From: Thamnaconus septentrionalis
Lineage: Eukaryota; Chordata; Actinopteri; Tetraodontiformes; Monacanthidae
Length of the DNA: 64,000 nucleotides
Assembly: GCA_009823395.1 (NCBI GenBank)
Contig: CM020514.1
Coordinates: 10,726,966-10,790,965 of the forward strand
Direction of reading: 5' to 3'
Part shown: positions 49,028-62,030 of the stretch, piece by piece
How the letters are laid out: each line of letters opens with the position of its first letter
Numbering within the stretch: the first letter of the stretch is position 1
Notes under the pieces: model-generated
What the model was told of the DNA's origin: nothing
What the model saw: only the letters and a program-made list of their open reading frames with translations
Database searches by the model: none
Made by a program: the position numbers and the translations under genes

Positions 49028-49068
<41 letters not shown>
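49028..49068 (+). repeat. (GA)n microsatellite
   Basis: About 20 GA units. Confidence 0.95.
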
Positions 49069-49069
<1 letters not shown>

Positions 49070-49681
49070 AGATCTGGGATCAGATCACCCCTCCACCCAG
49101 CACCCCTCCCTCCCCGTGTTTGTCTCTCCACTCGCCCGACCCTGCGCCCTCCCTCTCTCTGTCTCGGAGTTTCAGTGGGTCATGTGACTTCCTTCCTGTT
49201 GTTTTGACCCTGGGATCAGTGTGCCTCAGGGTCAGTGTGACACCCCCCCCCCACCTTCCCACCGTAGCCAGCCATGCTTATTAAGGGCAATCTTAAAATC
49301 TTAGAGCGCTGCTGGCCCCTCCCCTCTACGGCCTACCGTCCACGAATAATTGGGGGGGCTGCGTTAGGGGCTGCGGGTGGGGGGGTTGTTTTGGTGTCTC
49401 TCCTGAATCTCATTGAACTTCAGGGGAACCCCGCCGCCATGCTCGGCTCCTCCTAATGGCGCTCCCCGACTGACCTTTCTGTCTGCAGAAGGACGGCCAA
49501 CTGTAGGTGGGGGTGGAGGGAATGGGGGGAGGTGGGGGGATAGTGGGGGCGCCTCCTATTATGGCAAAGTCAAATAAAGAAGACCCTGTTGTTTGGGGTC
49601 CAAACATTATCCGCCGCACGAGGAAAGCAGACGACTTTTATCTGTCCTGGCTGTCAAGTTGGCCACTTTTAACTCCTCCTC

Positions 49682-49700
49682 CTCCTCCTCCTCCTCCTCC
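49682..49700 (+). repeat. short (CTC)n repeat
   Basis: About six CTC units. Confidence 0.8.
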
Positions 49701-50339
49701 GCTATATATGTAGGCCATCTGCTGTCATTTTTAATTTTTTTTTTTGCTGTACCATGCCATTCAAATAAGTCGAGGCGGGGAGCAAACAATCCACTTCAAG
49801 GTCATCAGAACAGAGAGTGTTCCCAGAATCCTTTTAACGAGGTTATCTGGCCAACTATCAGAGGAGCTGCTATCTTGCAGTTTTCCCACAGCGGCAGCAG
49901 CAGCAGCGCAGGGGCGGAGCTACAGTCCTGGCCACTGGTGGCCGCGGCCACCCCATTGCAGGGGGGGATAATCTGACAAAATGCCTTACACTTCCACACT
50001 AGCGTCTCAAGTCATATCTTTGTTGATTGATGGACATTATCCCCCTTTTTTTAACATGTATTTCTGACTTGATGTTTGGCCTGGACTTTGTTCTTGGTGC
50101 AAACAAGACACTTGGCTCTAACCCTGAGCCAAGGACATTTGGAACAAGCTGACATAAGTTCCATATTAATATTAACATTGGTGAAGATTTGCTGTCTCTA
50201 ATTCAGAGGCCGACAACAAGTAGAGGAACACTTAGATATAATGAAAACAGTGACATAGACATTTCAGGTACCTACTTCTTGCCAACACAAAGTGAACCAT
50301 GATCTGTGGCCACCCCAAGGAAACATTTCTAGCTCCAGC

Positions 50340-50378
50340 CAGCAGCAGCAGCAACAGCAACAGCAGCAGCAGCAGCAG
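50340..50378 (+). repeat. (CAG)n microsatellite with CAA interruptions
   Basis: Thirteen triplets, mostly CAG with two CAA. Although this mimics a poly-Gln codon pattern, the surrounding frame shows no protein signature. Confidence 0.9.
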
Positions 50379-50773
50379 GCCTCAGGTTCTCTATCTGAGC
50401 ACCATTCAAGACACTTTTGCTGCTTCAAGAAAAGAAAAAGAAACAAGGGTGGGGGGGAGGGCGTCAGGGCCCCGACAGCGGATCCGGCGTCAGCTATTGA
50501 AAGCGCATGACCATGGAGGTGTAGCACAATTGGTTTTTATGTGAGGCAGCGTCGGCTGGAGCGGGGGGCTGTGAGCGGACATTCTCGAGGAGCGGAGAGT
50601 GCACGAGGGGTGGGGAGGTGGGGGGCGTGGCGACCGTACGAAACTTATCGGTGAGCTCTCACACCCGAACTCGTAAAAAGAGAAAAGTCTGCGTGCGTCT
50701 TAAATGCCGTATTGTTACTTATCATCCAGCTGCTGTTTGCATTGAGGGGGACATACTGTCTTACTTTGCGTGC

Positions 50774-50776
<3 letters not shown>

Positions 50777-50804
<28 letters not shown>
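50777..50804 (+). repeat. (TG)n microsatellite
   Basis: About 14 TG units. Confidence 0.93.
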
Positions 50805-51647
50805 CAAACACTTGTGTGTAGGCCCAAGGTGCCTCCCCGCTCCGTGTTCTGCAGCTGACTGAGGGTGAGTTGTGCTCGGCATTTCTTTTTTCTTTTTTTC
50901 TTTTTACAGCCGTAAGGAACACGGGGTTCCTCGTGGGCCAAATTAAACCCACCTTCAGGCCGTAGTAACGTCCTGTTCCAGTGACGGGAACGGCGAGCTC
51001 CGCCGCCTCCGCCAGTCGCAGTGCTTCTCAACTCCTTCTTTAAACAGAGCAACAGAGCAAGGTGACCTGCTAGCTTGTGTGTCAGACGATTGTGCGGCCG
51101 AGTGCAGGGGGGTTGTCTTGTGTGTGTGTGTGTGTCTTTGGGGGTTTAAAGTATGGAAACTATCAAGGAAAGTGTGGAGACTAAATCAACTCATTCTTCG
51201 CAACAGTCATCAGCATATTTAAGCAGAGGCGAGAAGTTGAGTCTGGCTCAGTTAGCTTTGGATTCGCTGTGAATGTGGCTTTATCCCAGATCTGGCAACC
51301 ACGACCCCCCCATCCATACCTCTCCTTCCATTCCTCACGATCGCTCCAGGCTTCCTCCGATCCAGACGCTGTGATTCTGAAGCCAAGAATCAGCAGAACA
51401 TTGTATCATTGGGCCTCTTTTGAACTGAGTGCTCCCTGTTCTGACACGATGTACCTGAAGAAGGAGGTGGCAAAGAGGAAAAGGAAAAGCAGAAAACAGG
51501 GGGGTAGGGGGGCTTGGAGGTGGACACAGAGGAACAAAATAGTTCTTCCACCTTTTTGAACATCCTTATTGCAAGTAATTTCGCTCCAAGCTGAACCCAA
51601 ATGTTCGCAGCCCTGCTCACAGCAAACCTTCTCAATAGTTTCAAGAT

Positions 51648-51712
51648 TTCAAGATTGAAGAACTTTATTCGTCACATGCTCATGATGTGCAGTGAAATAT
51701 AAAAGTGGCAAT
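51648..51712. repeat. dispersed repeat fragment (TTCAAGATTTCAAGATT type)
   Basis: TTCAAGATTTCAAGATT, then ACTTTATTCGTCACATGC and GCAGTGAAATATAAAAG resembles a repeat I recall as frequent in teleosts (TTCAAGATTCAAGA...TTTATTGTCA...GTGAAAT). Class not determined. Confidence 0.5.
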
Positions 51713-51909
51713 TTTTTTTTTTGTGCCAACTGTGCCAACATTTTCCTGTTACCGGAACACAAACTAAGGATAGCACAGGTAGCGCTAAACAATCTATCAA
51801 TTTGTTTATATTTATTTTCAATCTTTGATTTTGTTGTTGATGCAGAAATGTACAAGGCGAATCATTCCAATTTTTTCCCGAATGTTCTTAAGACACTGTC
51901 TGTTTCTAC

Positions 51910-52265
51910 GTTTCCAGCAGACTAGCATGAACACGGTCAACGTATACGATCTGCGCATGAAGACAGAAAACTGTAACCCCGCTTCCGACGTTTTCATCAA
52001 AATTAAAAAAAACTGAGGCTCCAGCCAGTTGAGCTGCCGGCAAAAGTCCCTGCAGTTGGAGATTAATTCTTCCGCCTTAAGGGAGTAAACTTGTGGCGCC
52101 ACACCAGGCCTGGCATAGGTACTACGTTTTCACTATTGTTTTCAGTCGTCTCCAGTGTCTCCGTGTAAAATGTGTTCACAGCTTCGTGTGAACACATTTT
52201 TTTCCAGAGCGTTTTCGAGATTGTGCAGTTTCAAAAAAATCTGTCTCCGTATAAACGGCCCCTTA
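51910..52265. repeat. probable dispersed DNA element with internal hairpin
   Basis: Phrases such as ACGTTTTCACTATTGTTTTC, CTCCAGTGTCTCCGTGTAAA, GAGCGTTTTCGAGATTG and CTCCGTATAAACGGCCCC resemble a short teleost DNA-transposon family. It contains a perfect 14-bp-stem hairpin at 52167-52200. The ends are not resolved and the minus-strand 94-codon frame over it is not convincing. Confidence 0.45.
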
Positions 52266-53163
52266 CTCGACACTGTCGGATCCGACGGTTACTGCGACAT
52301 TTCCAAGTAGAGATAGAGTTTCCTTGACGTTTTACCCGGTTCTAGAGTGCACCTTTGTGTTTGAGGTCCACATCACGTAGCCGCAGTGTTGCAATTTACG
52401 CTCGTTGAAGGCATCCGCAGTCTGTCAGTCCCAGTTAAAGTGATTATTAGTTATCAGCCAGACCATGTGTTGCCTGTGCTGCCATAGGAGAGGTGGGGGA
52501 GTGGGGGTGGACGTGGTGGTGGTGGTGGGGGGAGGATGTCTCTCATACACATATCTGTTTGGGTTTTTTTCATATATATATATACAGAGCTGAAAATGAA
52601 AAATGAACCAATCTGAATGTGTTTGCGAGGCTTAGAGTGGTGCTATGCATTTCAACAAAGCTGCTTATTCCGAGTGAAGCAACACTTCTGCCGCCCCTTT
52701 GTTGTTATGCAATGCAAGCAGAGGCATAAACGCTTGAATTGAACAGTGACTCATACGTCTCTTCAGTCGGTGGCGGCGGGCGGCGGGCAGGATTATTTCA
52801 GTCTCTAGACTCCTTTTAGTAGGGACGTCTTTAGTCTAGTCGCTAGTTTTAGCGTCTGTAACGTGGGCCGATGTTAGTGGTGAATGATGATCAGCTCTGG
52901 AGCGTCACTGTTGGGAAGGGGGAAACAAGCTTTATTATTTCCTTTTATCTCACAACATGCGGCAAATATGCGAGCAGTAACAAAAAAATAGTCTTATTTT
53001 ACTTTATGCTTGATTGCCATTCTGTTGCTGGGGGATTTAATAAGTCGCATGAAGGTCACACGAATATGTCGCAACTCTTGTTGTTTTTCTACATCCAGTC
53101 ACAGTTCTTTGTGTAGTTCTAGCTTCTGGAACTAATTCCACTAAAGGCCGTTTAAAAAGAAGG

Positions 53164-53250
53164 AAGTGGCGCAACATGGTGGTGCCTGTCGCCTCTCAGT
53201 GGAAAGGTTGCGGGTCCAATTCCTCAGGTTTTTCTCTGTATATTTTGCAT
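53164..53250 (+). repeat. degenerate SINE-like/tRNA-like dispersed repeat fragment
   Basis: GTGGCGCAACATGGTGGTGCC, TGTCGCCTCTCAG, AAAGGTTGCGGGTCCAATTCC and then TTTGCATGTGTG follow the order of a common fish repeat (GTGGCGCAGTGG...GTCGCCTCACAG...GGTTCGAATCC...TTTGCATGTTC). The box-B-like GGTCCAATTCC is degenerate, so it is not called as a tRNA gene. Confidence 0.5.
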
Positions 53251-53310
53251 GTGTGTGTGTGTGTGTGTGTGTGTGGGGTGGGGGGGGGGGGGGTGGTGGT
53301 GGGGGGGGGT
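53250..53310 (+). repeat. (GT)n followed by G-rich tract
   Basis: About 12 GT units run into long G runs separated by single T, a potential G-quadruplex sequence. Confidence 0.9.
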
Positions 53311-53966
53311 TTGGAAAGTACCAGAAGGAAGGAAGGAGGAGGAGGAGGTGGGATCTACGGCGGGATCTACTCCTCATTAAATCTTACCCAACAGACGCCT
53401 GTTATGACCAAGCTCCTCTCTTTTGTTGTTTTTTTTTTTACCACACAAATCTAATTTGTGTTATTACTACGTCGGCGGCAATGGCGGCGGCTTTTGAAGT
53501 CCAGTGTTATTATAAACAACCCCAACGTGGGAGACAAAAAAAGGTGTGTGTGTTTGTGTGTGTGTGTGTGTGCGCTCTGCTCAAAAAGTAGGTCAAGTGA
53601 TCGAAAATAAATCACTTTGTCAGTCACCCGTGCTTATTGTGACAAGCGGCGGCGGCGGCGCTTGTGGGAGGAGCCGAATTAAGCAACCCTCATGAAGGCT
53701 GTTTTGGACGGTGGCGAACAGAAAACACATTTTGAAGTGGGCCTCTGTGATGGAAACAGGAACTGAGCCAGAAAAAAAAAAAAAAAAAAAAAGGTTCAGT
53801 TGCGACCGTATGCTGTAGTTGCAGTTTGTGCCCCCTCACCTTTAACTGCCGTCTCCTCCGTTCTTCCCTTTTCCGTCCTGGCCCTGAACACCACATCAGT
53901 CAATCACAGCGACTTCCTGCCTGGTGAAACATTGAGTCGCTGCGACTGAGTCCTGGTTAGATAACA

Positions 53967-54121
<155 letters not shown>

Positions 54122-55669
54122 ACATCACACCGGGGCAAGCAGAAGCTGTCAGCGTGTCTGCAGCCGTGTTTAAAAACAAAGACACAGTCATGCTCTTGTT
54201 TTTTTCATTTTTTTTTTCAAACCGGCGTAAGTTAGCACACAATTGCCAACTGCGCTGTTTGTTAATAAATACCCTATTATCACTTTCCGAGGCATTTCGC
54301 ACCCCCGAGGAGCCTCGGGCAACACGTTTTTAAATACTCTAGTCTTGCAGAGGGACACGCGAGCGCACGTTTACGGTGCACGTGATGTTCACACAAATGT
54401 GATTCAAGGTTTACTCCTGATTTGTTCCATATCAGTTCAGTTAGAAGGGAGGATGAATGAGAGATTGCAAAGAAATGCGTGTGTTTCTGTGAGTGTGTTG
54501 GGCCACGCAAATCAGCAAATCAGAGTAGATAATTGTACGGTACCAATTCAGTTCACTTAGGGAAGTAGATGACGTGAAGGGGACTCGCAAGCATCAAAAT
54601 GGCAAAGTAACGTGATTGATGTCACTTTTAACGTGGTTGTGAGTGTTTCACAAATTGCTGCTGATCCGCTGTGGGGTTTCCGTGACATCACAACCATCCT
54701 TGGGGTTTTACGGAGGACGCTCCCAAAATGAGAAAATAGCCAGCGAGCGGCAGGAGGAGAATGCCTTGTTGATATCAGGGATCAGAGGTCAGACCGGGCA
54801 GACCGGTTGGAGACCATTGAAAGGCAGCAGGAACTCAAATAACCTGCAGAAAAAAACACCTCTGATCGCACGACAAAGCTTGGATTGGATGAAGGAAGGA
54901 ACGTCACCCGCAGGTCTGGAGATTCCGGAACCTTTGGAACCACAGTCTGAGGAAACAGACGTTTGAAGAAGAGAGCTGAGGAAAACGCACAGCCGAAGTT
55001 TCCCTCCTGACCGTGAGAAGGCGAGAGACTCTGTAGTTAGCCGTCAATCACAGGGCTGCCGTGCCCTGAAGCACACTTCCTTTATTGTATACTTACCCAT
55101 AAATGGAGCATAATTTACAAAGAGGAACGTTGTGATGTGCCGGCCGGGAACTCGTCCAAGGCAGTGATTGGTCGATCATAAAATGTATGCCAAGGTTATT
55201 ATTAAGGTAAAGCGTTTTACACGGGACGTGGTTTCTCACCGGGTTGTTTCTGGTTCCCGTGCACACGTGAGAAAGAATCGGAGGTTGCCTTGTGCTGGTT
55301 CTGGGCGGAGATTTGACGAAATGCAGGAGCTGTGGCTCAGAGAGCAGGAATACCGGTGGAACAGCAGGTGTGGGAACATCAGGGGTGGCTTCCACGGTGC
55401 GTTCCATGGAAAAGAGGAGCAGGAGTCATCAAAATTACAGAGCCAATCCTTCCTTCCGAAGAGTGAAGCACAACACCTGAGCCTCACTAAACTCAATTGT
55501 GGCGCTTGTGTTTTAAAGATGCTTCCTTTGAAAACTTTGCCTTTGTCAGTATTATGTGTCTTCTGGTCCTTCACTCAACTGAACAAGTGATCATCAAAGA
55601 AGTCTGTCCTTTACTTTCTTTCACTTTTTCACAAAGTGTCTCCAGAAACAAGACGTCCTAGTAATCTTG

Positions 55670-55677
55670 TGACGTCA
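55670..55677. promoter_or_regulatory. CRE palindrome TGACGTCA
   Basis: A full CRE in intergenic DNA; no promoter was recognised next to it, so its relevance is unclear. Confidence 0.2.
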
Positions 55678-56040
55678 TCGGGGGTGCCATCACTTCTCTC
55701 AGGTTTGCAATCCCTCCATTGGCCAAGTGATTCAAGCGTCTCAGACGGTTTGGTCCTAAGTCCAAACACGAGGAAAGTCCAACACAGCTTTTAAGCTTTA
55801 GCAGGAAGCTACAACTGAGTGTTTTGAGCCGGAGGAGGGCAGTAAAAAAGTTTCCTGGATACTTAATTAAGCCTGCTAGCTGCCTGCTAGCAAGGGGAAC
55901 TCTATCTCAGTCTATCTCTCCTTCTTTCAGCCGCAGCTGAGAACATTTGCATGGTGTATCTCAGTGTTTTCCTCCGTCACGTCACCGTCCTCAATTTTCC
56001 CGACGGTCAATAATTGTCGGATGTGCTGTCGGCACCCTGA

Positions 56041-56230
56041 TGCGTAATTCAGGAAGGGCCGAGGAGCTCATTGTGGAACTATTTAGTAGCTCCCCTTAGC
56101 CATAAAGAACAGCCAGCCACGCTAATTAAATTACCGAGTCCTCTTAAGTAGGGCAATTATGAGATTTAATTGGCTGGCGAGTGGCTGATTGGCTATTTAA
56201 CTGCCGCTTGATTAAAGAATGGGCTGAAGC
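56041..56230. promoter_or_regulatory. candidate conserved non-coding element, 20 kb after irs2
   Basis: Unique block with CACGCTAATTAAATTACCG, GGGCAATTATGAGATTTAAT, TGATTGGCTATTTAACTG and CCGCTTGATTAAAGAATG. It has many homeodomain cores, a CCAAT-type ATTGGCT and no repeat. Likely regulatory by texture; conservation untested. Confidence 0.4.
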
Positions 56231-56850
56231 GCGGGGACGCGGCCGCTGTCACTCACTTATCGGGGGAGGGGACCGAGCTGGGTGGTGGGGGGGGGGTTAG
56301 AAATAATGAAGGACCTTTTTTTTTTTATTTTAAAAAAATTAACATGTGCGACGTCCGCAGCTTTACATCCACATGACAAACGGCAGGGCGTTCCCAGGTT
56401 TTTCCTTTTCTCCTCAGATGTCGAGCGCATAAATTGTCTCGGCTTTTCTCTAATCTCTCATTTTGCCGCTGACAGGCGAGATGAACGACAGGGAGAGAAG
56501 CCTGGCCGCCACATGAAGGCCCGGCCCACCGGGACGGTTCCCCGGTCCGTTTTCCCCGGTCCGTTTTCCCCGGTTCGCTCCTCGCCGCTTCTCCCTCCTC
56601 ATTTCCGGCGGAATTCACAAATTCGAAAGCTGGTAACGCGACGGATCCTTGGGCTCGATAGAGTGTTTTCACTCCAGCTCCGCCAACCCCGCCCCCCCAG
56701 CCACCACCTACCGTGCACGCGTGTGCGCACGGTGCTGCAAAGGCATGCAGAATTTCCTTTTTTGCAGCACTGCGCTCCGGAGCAGCACGGGGTGCCGCGT
56801 GTTTGCTTTTGGGAGCGGCGTGGATTGTTAATGTAAACACGACATACGGC

Positions 56851-56855
56851 GAGAG

Positions 56856-56886
<31 letters not shown>
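56851..56886 (+). repeat. (GA)n microsatellite
   Basis: About 17 GA units with one GGA interruption. Confidence 0.92.
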
Positions 56887-58150
56887 TGAGAGATCCTTGG
56901 AGAGAGAGAGAGACGGCCGGGAGGGAGCACAATGGTTCCAGAGCGCTGACAAGGCCTCCCGTTGCCAAGGAAACAGCCACAGAGGTTATTGAATTTTTTT
57001 CCTTTTTCCCAGAATTCTCAGGAATCCAAAGCTTTGGTTTTTTTTGCATTATTTTTTTGTTTTCATCGAGGGCTGGACGGGAGACGTCACCACCGCCGCA
57101 GTGAAGCAGATGTCTTTGCGCTCTCGCTGCTGCTCCACCGTCTTCATTTCCGGTCGCGTGTTCAAAACGAGAGATTTGTTTTTTATCCGTCTTTCCACCT
57201 TACAGCCTCATTGACACCCAATTAAAAATTCCCAGCGGCTTTCCCTGCTCCGCGCTGGTGCGGGTCCCTCTGATCCACACGAGGGGAGCACAAAGAAAAA
57301 AGAAAAAAGAAAAGTGCGTCTCAGACCGATGACCTCGCCGGCGACGCCGAGTCTTGTTAATTGCCGCGTTAATTAGCTTTGTCATCAAAGAGCACCTCGG
57401 CTGCCGGGGTGAGGAGGGGGAGGAGAGGGAGGAGGGGGCGGGGCTCTAAGGTGGGGGTTTGGGGGTAGTGGAGCAGACAGGATCCATCTCCTGTTGCTGA
57501 TCTGCTGCTGCTGATATATTGCGCCGGTTTTCCTTTTTTTTTTTTTTCCTTCTTCTTCTCGGAGCGCAGCCCCTCGCAGGGATCACCAGCCTCCACATCA
57601 ACACACACTGGAGCGTCTGGAGGAATCAGTCTGTTTATCAGAAGCAGATGGCGGCAGCAGTGATGGACCATAGCACCCCCTTTTCCTTATACCGTTGAAA
57701 CCAAAGTCTGTGACACCCACTTTTTTTTTTTTTAAATGAAAGCATAAAGTGTTAAGATAAGACAAATAAAAATCAGTTTTAGTAAATCACAGCAAAATGC
57801 ATTTTCTTCCGACTTTTATTTTTAAATGGAAAAAAATGGTACGAAAAAAAATCTGCCATTATCCAAAAAACAAAACAAAAAACCCATCAATGACCAATAA
57901 CAATACCTGCAGACACGGAACCACTTAACCACAAGGGATCCAACAGCGAACTGGTGCCGAACGGTGAGGAGAACCGGGCTTTTGTGCTCATCTGACTGGA
58001 GTTGATGTCAGACGCCCAGAAATTGGCTGCCACACCCAGGCAGGGAGAAGCAAATGGGGGGAGGGGCAGAGGAAAGGAGCAAAAAACACAACAAAACGAC
58101 AGATACACACAAACATTTTGCCAATGGGAAAAACAGAATACTAACAGGTT

Positions 58151-58215
58151 TACCCTTAATTCTCCAAAAATATATATGCATGTATATGCATATATATTTT
58201 TGAGAATTAACGGTA
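58151..58215. repeat. near-perfect palindrome, AT-rich hairpin
   Basis: TTAATTCTCCAAAAATATATATGCAT is split here as TTAATTCTC and CAAAAATATATATGCAT; with one extra C it pairs with ATGCATATATATTTTTGAG plus AATTAA. The loop is about three to four bases, and the arms extend weakly to TACC and GGTA outside. Confidence 0.8.
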
Positions 58216-58692
58216 GAACTCTAATCATTCTGTTTTTTTCCTATCATTTTTGTGGACAAACAGTGGAGACCCACTCTGCGCTTATGTTAATGAAAAAACT
58301 CATATTTACCTCATGTTAGCGGCGGTTCAGCGAGCGGTTTGTATATGAGCGAGCGTCCCCACATCAGCGTCGTGTGTTGAGAGTAAAAATGTTTGCTGGG
58401 ATGTTGGTAAAACACCAGCAGCCTCCACAGGACGGCGAGCCACTGTTTGACTCTCCAAGGTAATTCGATACATTGACTGTTTAGTGAAACTTTGGCGGCG
58501 GTGGTCAGGTGACATAATAACAACCTGCGAATCCCTGAAGTGGACTCACCTGCTGTTAGAGAACAAACGACGCTGTTGCTGATTGGCTTAGAGGCAGGAA
58601 GTGAGAGCGGAAAAAAAAATAAAACGGGCAGAAACATGAAAAAAACAAATGAAGCTTTTTCATCACTTTCAGACAGACACAGCCCTGTTGTA

Positions 58693-58730
58693 CAAAAATA
58701 ACGATATTTATTTTTCGATCGTTATTTTTG
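58693..58730. repeat. 13-bp perfect inverted repeat
   Basis: CAAAAATAACGAT (58693-58705) and ATCGTTATTTTTG (58718-58730) are exact complements with a 12-base AT-rich loop. Confidence 0.85.
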
Positions 58731-59389
58731 ATTTGCTGAGTTTCTGAAGGCAACACAGCTGTGACCTTATAACATCTTTTCTTTTCCGAGAAGCTTGTTG
58801 ACAAACCTCTCACTCTGCTGTGCGTTAGCGCTCATTTTAAAGGCCCTCTCGGCCAAACGCGAGCTTCTCAATAACTCCAGGCCGAGGAGAGCTAATTGCT
58901 CCACAATATTTACCACATTTTTTGTTGTTTTCTTTCAAGCTCCCAAAAACAAAATGTTTGGCTCCTTACCGGAGCGTGTTGTCGGCCAAGTGCAAGTGGT
59001 GTTAACCAACTCACTTTTACGACTTGAAACGTTTGCCAGCTGCGGCGAGAAAACAGGGACGCATTCCAGCGAGAGCCGAGGGGAAAAGAAAAATGCAGAG
59101 TCTGACGTGAACGGCGACGACGACGACAACAACAACAACAACAACTTGTCTTGTCTCGGCAACCGCAATCGCTGCACTTCTGGGCTGCAGAGCAGCTGCG
59201 GCGGCGTGTGAGGTTGCGAAACAGGCGAGAGCCCGGGCGCGTAATCCAGCCGTTTGCACGGGCTGAGCCGGCGTGATGGATGCGTCTGGACGAGGCCGAC
59301 CTCAAAGTCGTTCATTGAAAATTGAGACAGTGTTGAGATGATGTTATTGATTTCCTCACACGCTGGCGACGCGCAACACACGCAAAGAC

Positions 59390-59391
<2 letters not shown>

Positions 59392-59423
<32 letters not shown>
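59392..59423 (+). repeat. (TG)n microsatellite
   Basis: About 16 TG units. Confidence 0.93.
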
Positions 59424-59424
<1 letters not shown>

Positions 59425-62030
59425 TTGGGGGTGGCTGGGTCAAGGAAGGATAGAGGAAATGGAGCAGGTCGGGGAGGTAGGCGGGGTGGTGGTGGTGGTG
59501 GGGGATCAGGAGACGAAGGCAGGAAGTTGATGGATGGATATCAGCTGGATTTTAAATGCTTGGAAGGTGAGAAAATAATTAAATAAAAAAAATAAAAAGG
59601 CCAAGAGAGAATAAACCCCCGAAACCTTTGGCCGATCGTAAACCCGGACGCGGCTTAGAAGGAACGACCCGAACCCCCAAAACCTGCGCGTTCGGCATCG
59701 ATCAGGCGGCGGCTTTGGCGAGCGACGGCCCCACCCCCGCCATCTCCGACCACCTCCTCCGCCTCCCCCACCCACTGGCTGTTTCAGAAGTCAACACAAA
59801 GCTACAAACCCTGCGAGGCGTCAGACCGATCAATAGAGGTGGGAATGGCGATGGTGCTGCATTCAGCGGGGGGGGGCGCCTCTGAGATCTCTGATCTGCC
59901 TCCCGCCGTCACGCCGCCCTCCCTTTGTTGAGCACACAAACACACAGGCACACAAGGACAAACAGCGCGCGCGTGTGTGTTTGTGTGTGTCTCGGCTGTC
60001 TCGGCTGAGTTCATAAAGGTTGTTTGTGGGCCGCAGCGAGCCGCCGTCTAATCAATAGCTCGCCTCTCTCTCCTCGTCTTTGCAAGCCACTTCCTGCAGT
60101 TCCTCTCCTTGCCAACCCCCCCACACACACACACACGCACACAGCCCCCCATCCGCCCCCACCCACTCCGTTGAGCAACTGCTATTCCCAGGAACAATAA
60201 CAACCTGGCTTGGAACGAGCGTGAGATAATGAAAACATTTTGTGGAAACAGACAAACAAAAATAAGCCAATTGAGTTTGTGCCATGCAGAGTAATGCTTT
60301 TTTTGTTTGTTGGTTTTGTTTGTTTTGGTCCTAGTCACTCTGGTCCAACGTTGGTCTTTCACCTTTTCATGTCTCGCCTGTAAGCAAATAAAAGACAGCC
60401 AGTCTCGGCTCTCCTCGCCTCAGGCCTCAGTGGCTCTGCAAGCGTCGGCCTCGTGTTCTTCAGCAGTTGATAATGACAAGTTTCATGGCTGGAAATGCAA
60501 ATTGATTTTTGACTAACCACTGTGCTAATTTCATTTTTTTTTGTTGGTTTCGTGAAAAAGAAGATGTGTCAGTGAACCATCCATCTTTCTGCTGGCTTCG
60601 TTCTTGGATTCATGCACATGTTCACACACAGTTCTTGATAAAAGCCACTGGTGATGTCTCTGATACCTTGCCATGTTTGTTTAAGCTAGTGTTTCCCTCC
60701 CCTTCCAAAGAGGAAGTAACTTGTTTTTATAGCAATGAGAAGTTTTCTCAAGAGTTTTACTTCAGATGAGCAATGGTGCATGGCTGCCCAGCGGAGTCTG
60801 GGATGAAAAATATGGACTGTAACTTGGTTCAAATATGGAACCTCTATTTCCTGCGGCAGATGTTTAAGACGTCAGCCGTTCATTTGATTTATTAAAGGGT
60901 TATTCCAACATAATGGACATCACAGTCCCTTATTCCAGGGAGTGTTTATGTCAAGCTAATAGTTGAGAGTTTACCAAGTGCGAGGGTCTTTTTTTTCTTT
61001 AAGAATCCATTTTAGTTACATATGTTATGACCTTGCTTAAACCTGTACTTAAACACATTCAGGGCAGGCCCAAATGTAAACACTATAGGTTGAACAAACA
61101 AAGAGTGGCTTTACATTGTGTGCTGCTGGCACGCCAAAGCTTTAGGTCTCCTCTTGGCCAACCAACCAACCAACCAACCTGAAAAGACATAAAATGGTAT
61201 TTATGGACAGAGTGCACAGCTGGTTACAAATGGTGCCCTAAAGTTTTCCCAGGGGAGCGATGGGGGGAGGTGGGGGGTGTGGGGGGGCTGTTTGGTGACC
61301 AGAGGGAATCAGCAGAGATTGAGCATCCACGGCAGAAGTGACCCCAGTCAGGGCGCTAAGTGGGAGCCGGGCAGGAAGGCGCTGTGTTTGATTCAAGGCT
61401 TATTGGTGTTGAGGCCAGCTTGGTCCAAATTACCACTTGGCCGTTGCGCGCCCCCCCGCCATCTGTGTAATAGTGGACCTTTTCGACCCAAAATGAATGA
61501 CAGAATGGCCCTGTCACCACTTCTGGTGCGTGGAAACATGAGGGGAGAAATAAAAACCACCGCCGTGGCGGTTTTTTGTTTTAGATTGATGGTCGGCGGG
61601 TGGAAGGCCGTTCTCAAAACCCTTTCTAAACATTTTTTTATCTACAGCCGCGCGACGTTGCAGCTTATTGCCTTTGTTCCGTTTTATCGCCATTGTCGTT
61701 GATTACTCTATGCACTCGCTGGAGGTGCTCGTGCTTTCTATCAATGTCAGGCGTACGGTCATCCTTTACTGGTCTTGGTTCATCTGTAAAAGCGTCATTT
61801 TGAAAAAGAATCAACCTCTTCTTGGACTTGAAGGACCTGAAAGAAGACTCCAGGATGGGGAATTTGGTGAGAAAATATGGTGTGAAGATGGAAGCTCAGG
61901 CCCAACCAACCAGCTTCCTTGAGATGTAATAAAACAAGAGAGCAAAGAGCTAAAACTGCCTCTGAACGCGATGAAGAAGCATTTGAGACCTCAACTGTAA
62001 GATGCTATAGAAGAAGAGATTAATAAAGAC
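59424..62030. other. intergenic spacer, no gene recognised
   Basis: GC-rich to about 60200, then AT-rich. It includes a short (AC)n near 60122-60137 and (CCAA)n near 61158-61180. Frames up to 141 codons (61277-61702) lack domains and were judged chance. Confidence 0.45.

Noticed and set aside
51818..52102. 94-codon minus-strand frame
   Set aside because: It overlaps a dispersed repeat and no protein family was recognised.
53170..53230. Possible tRNA gene
   Set aside because: The box-B-like stretch is degenerate, no cloverleaf with paired acceptor ends could be drawn, and the order of motifs fits a common SINE-like repeat.
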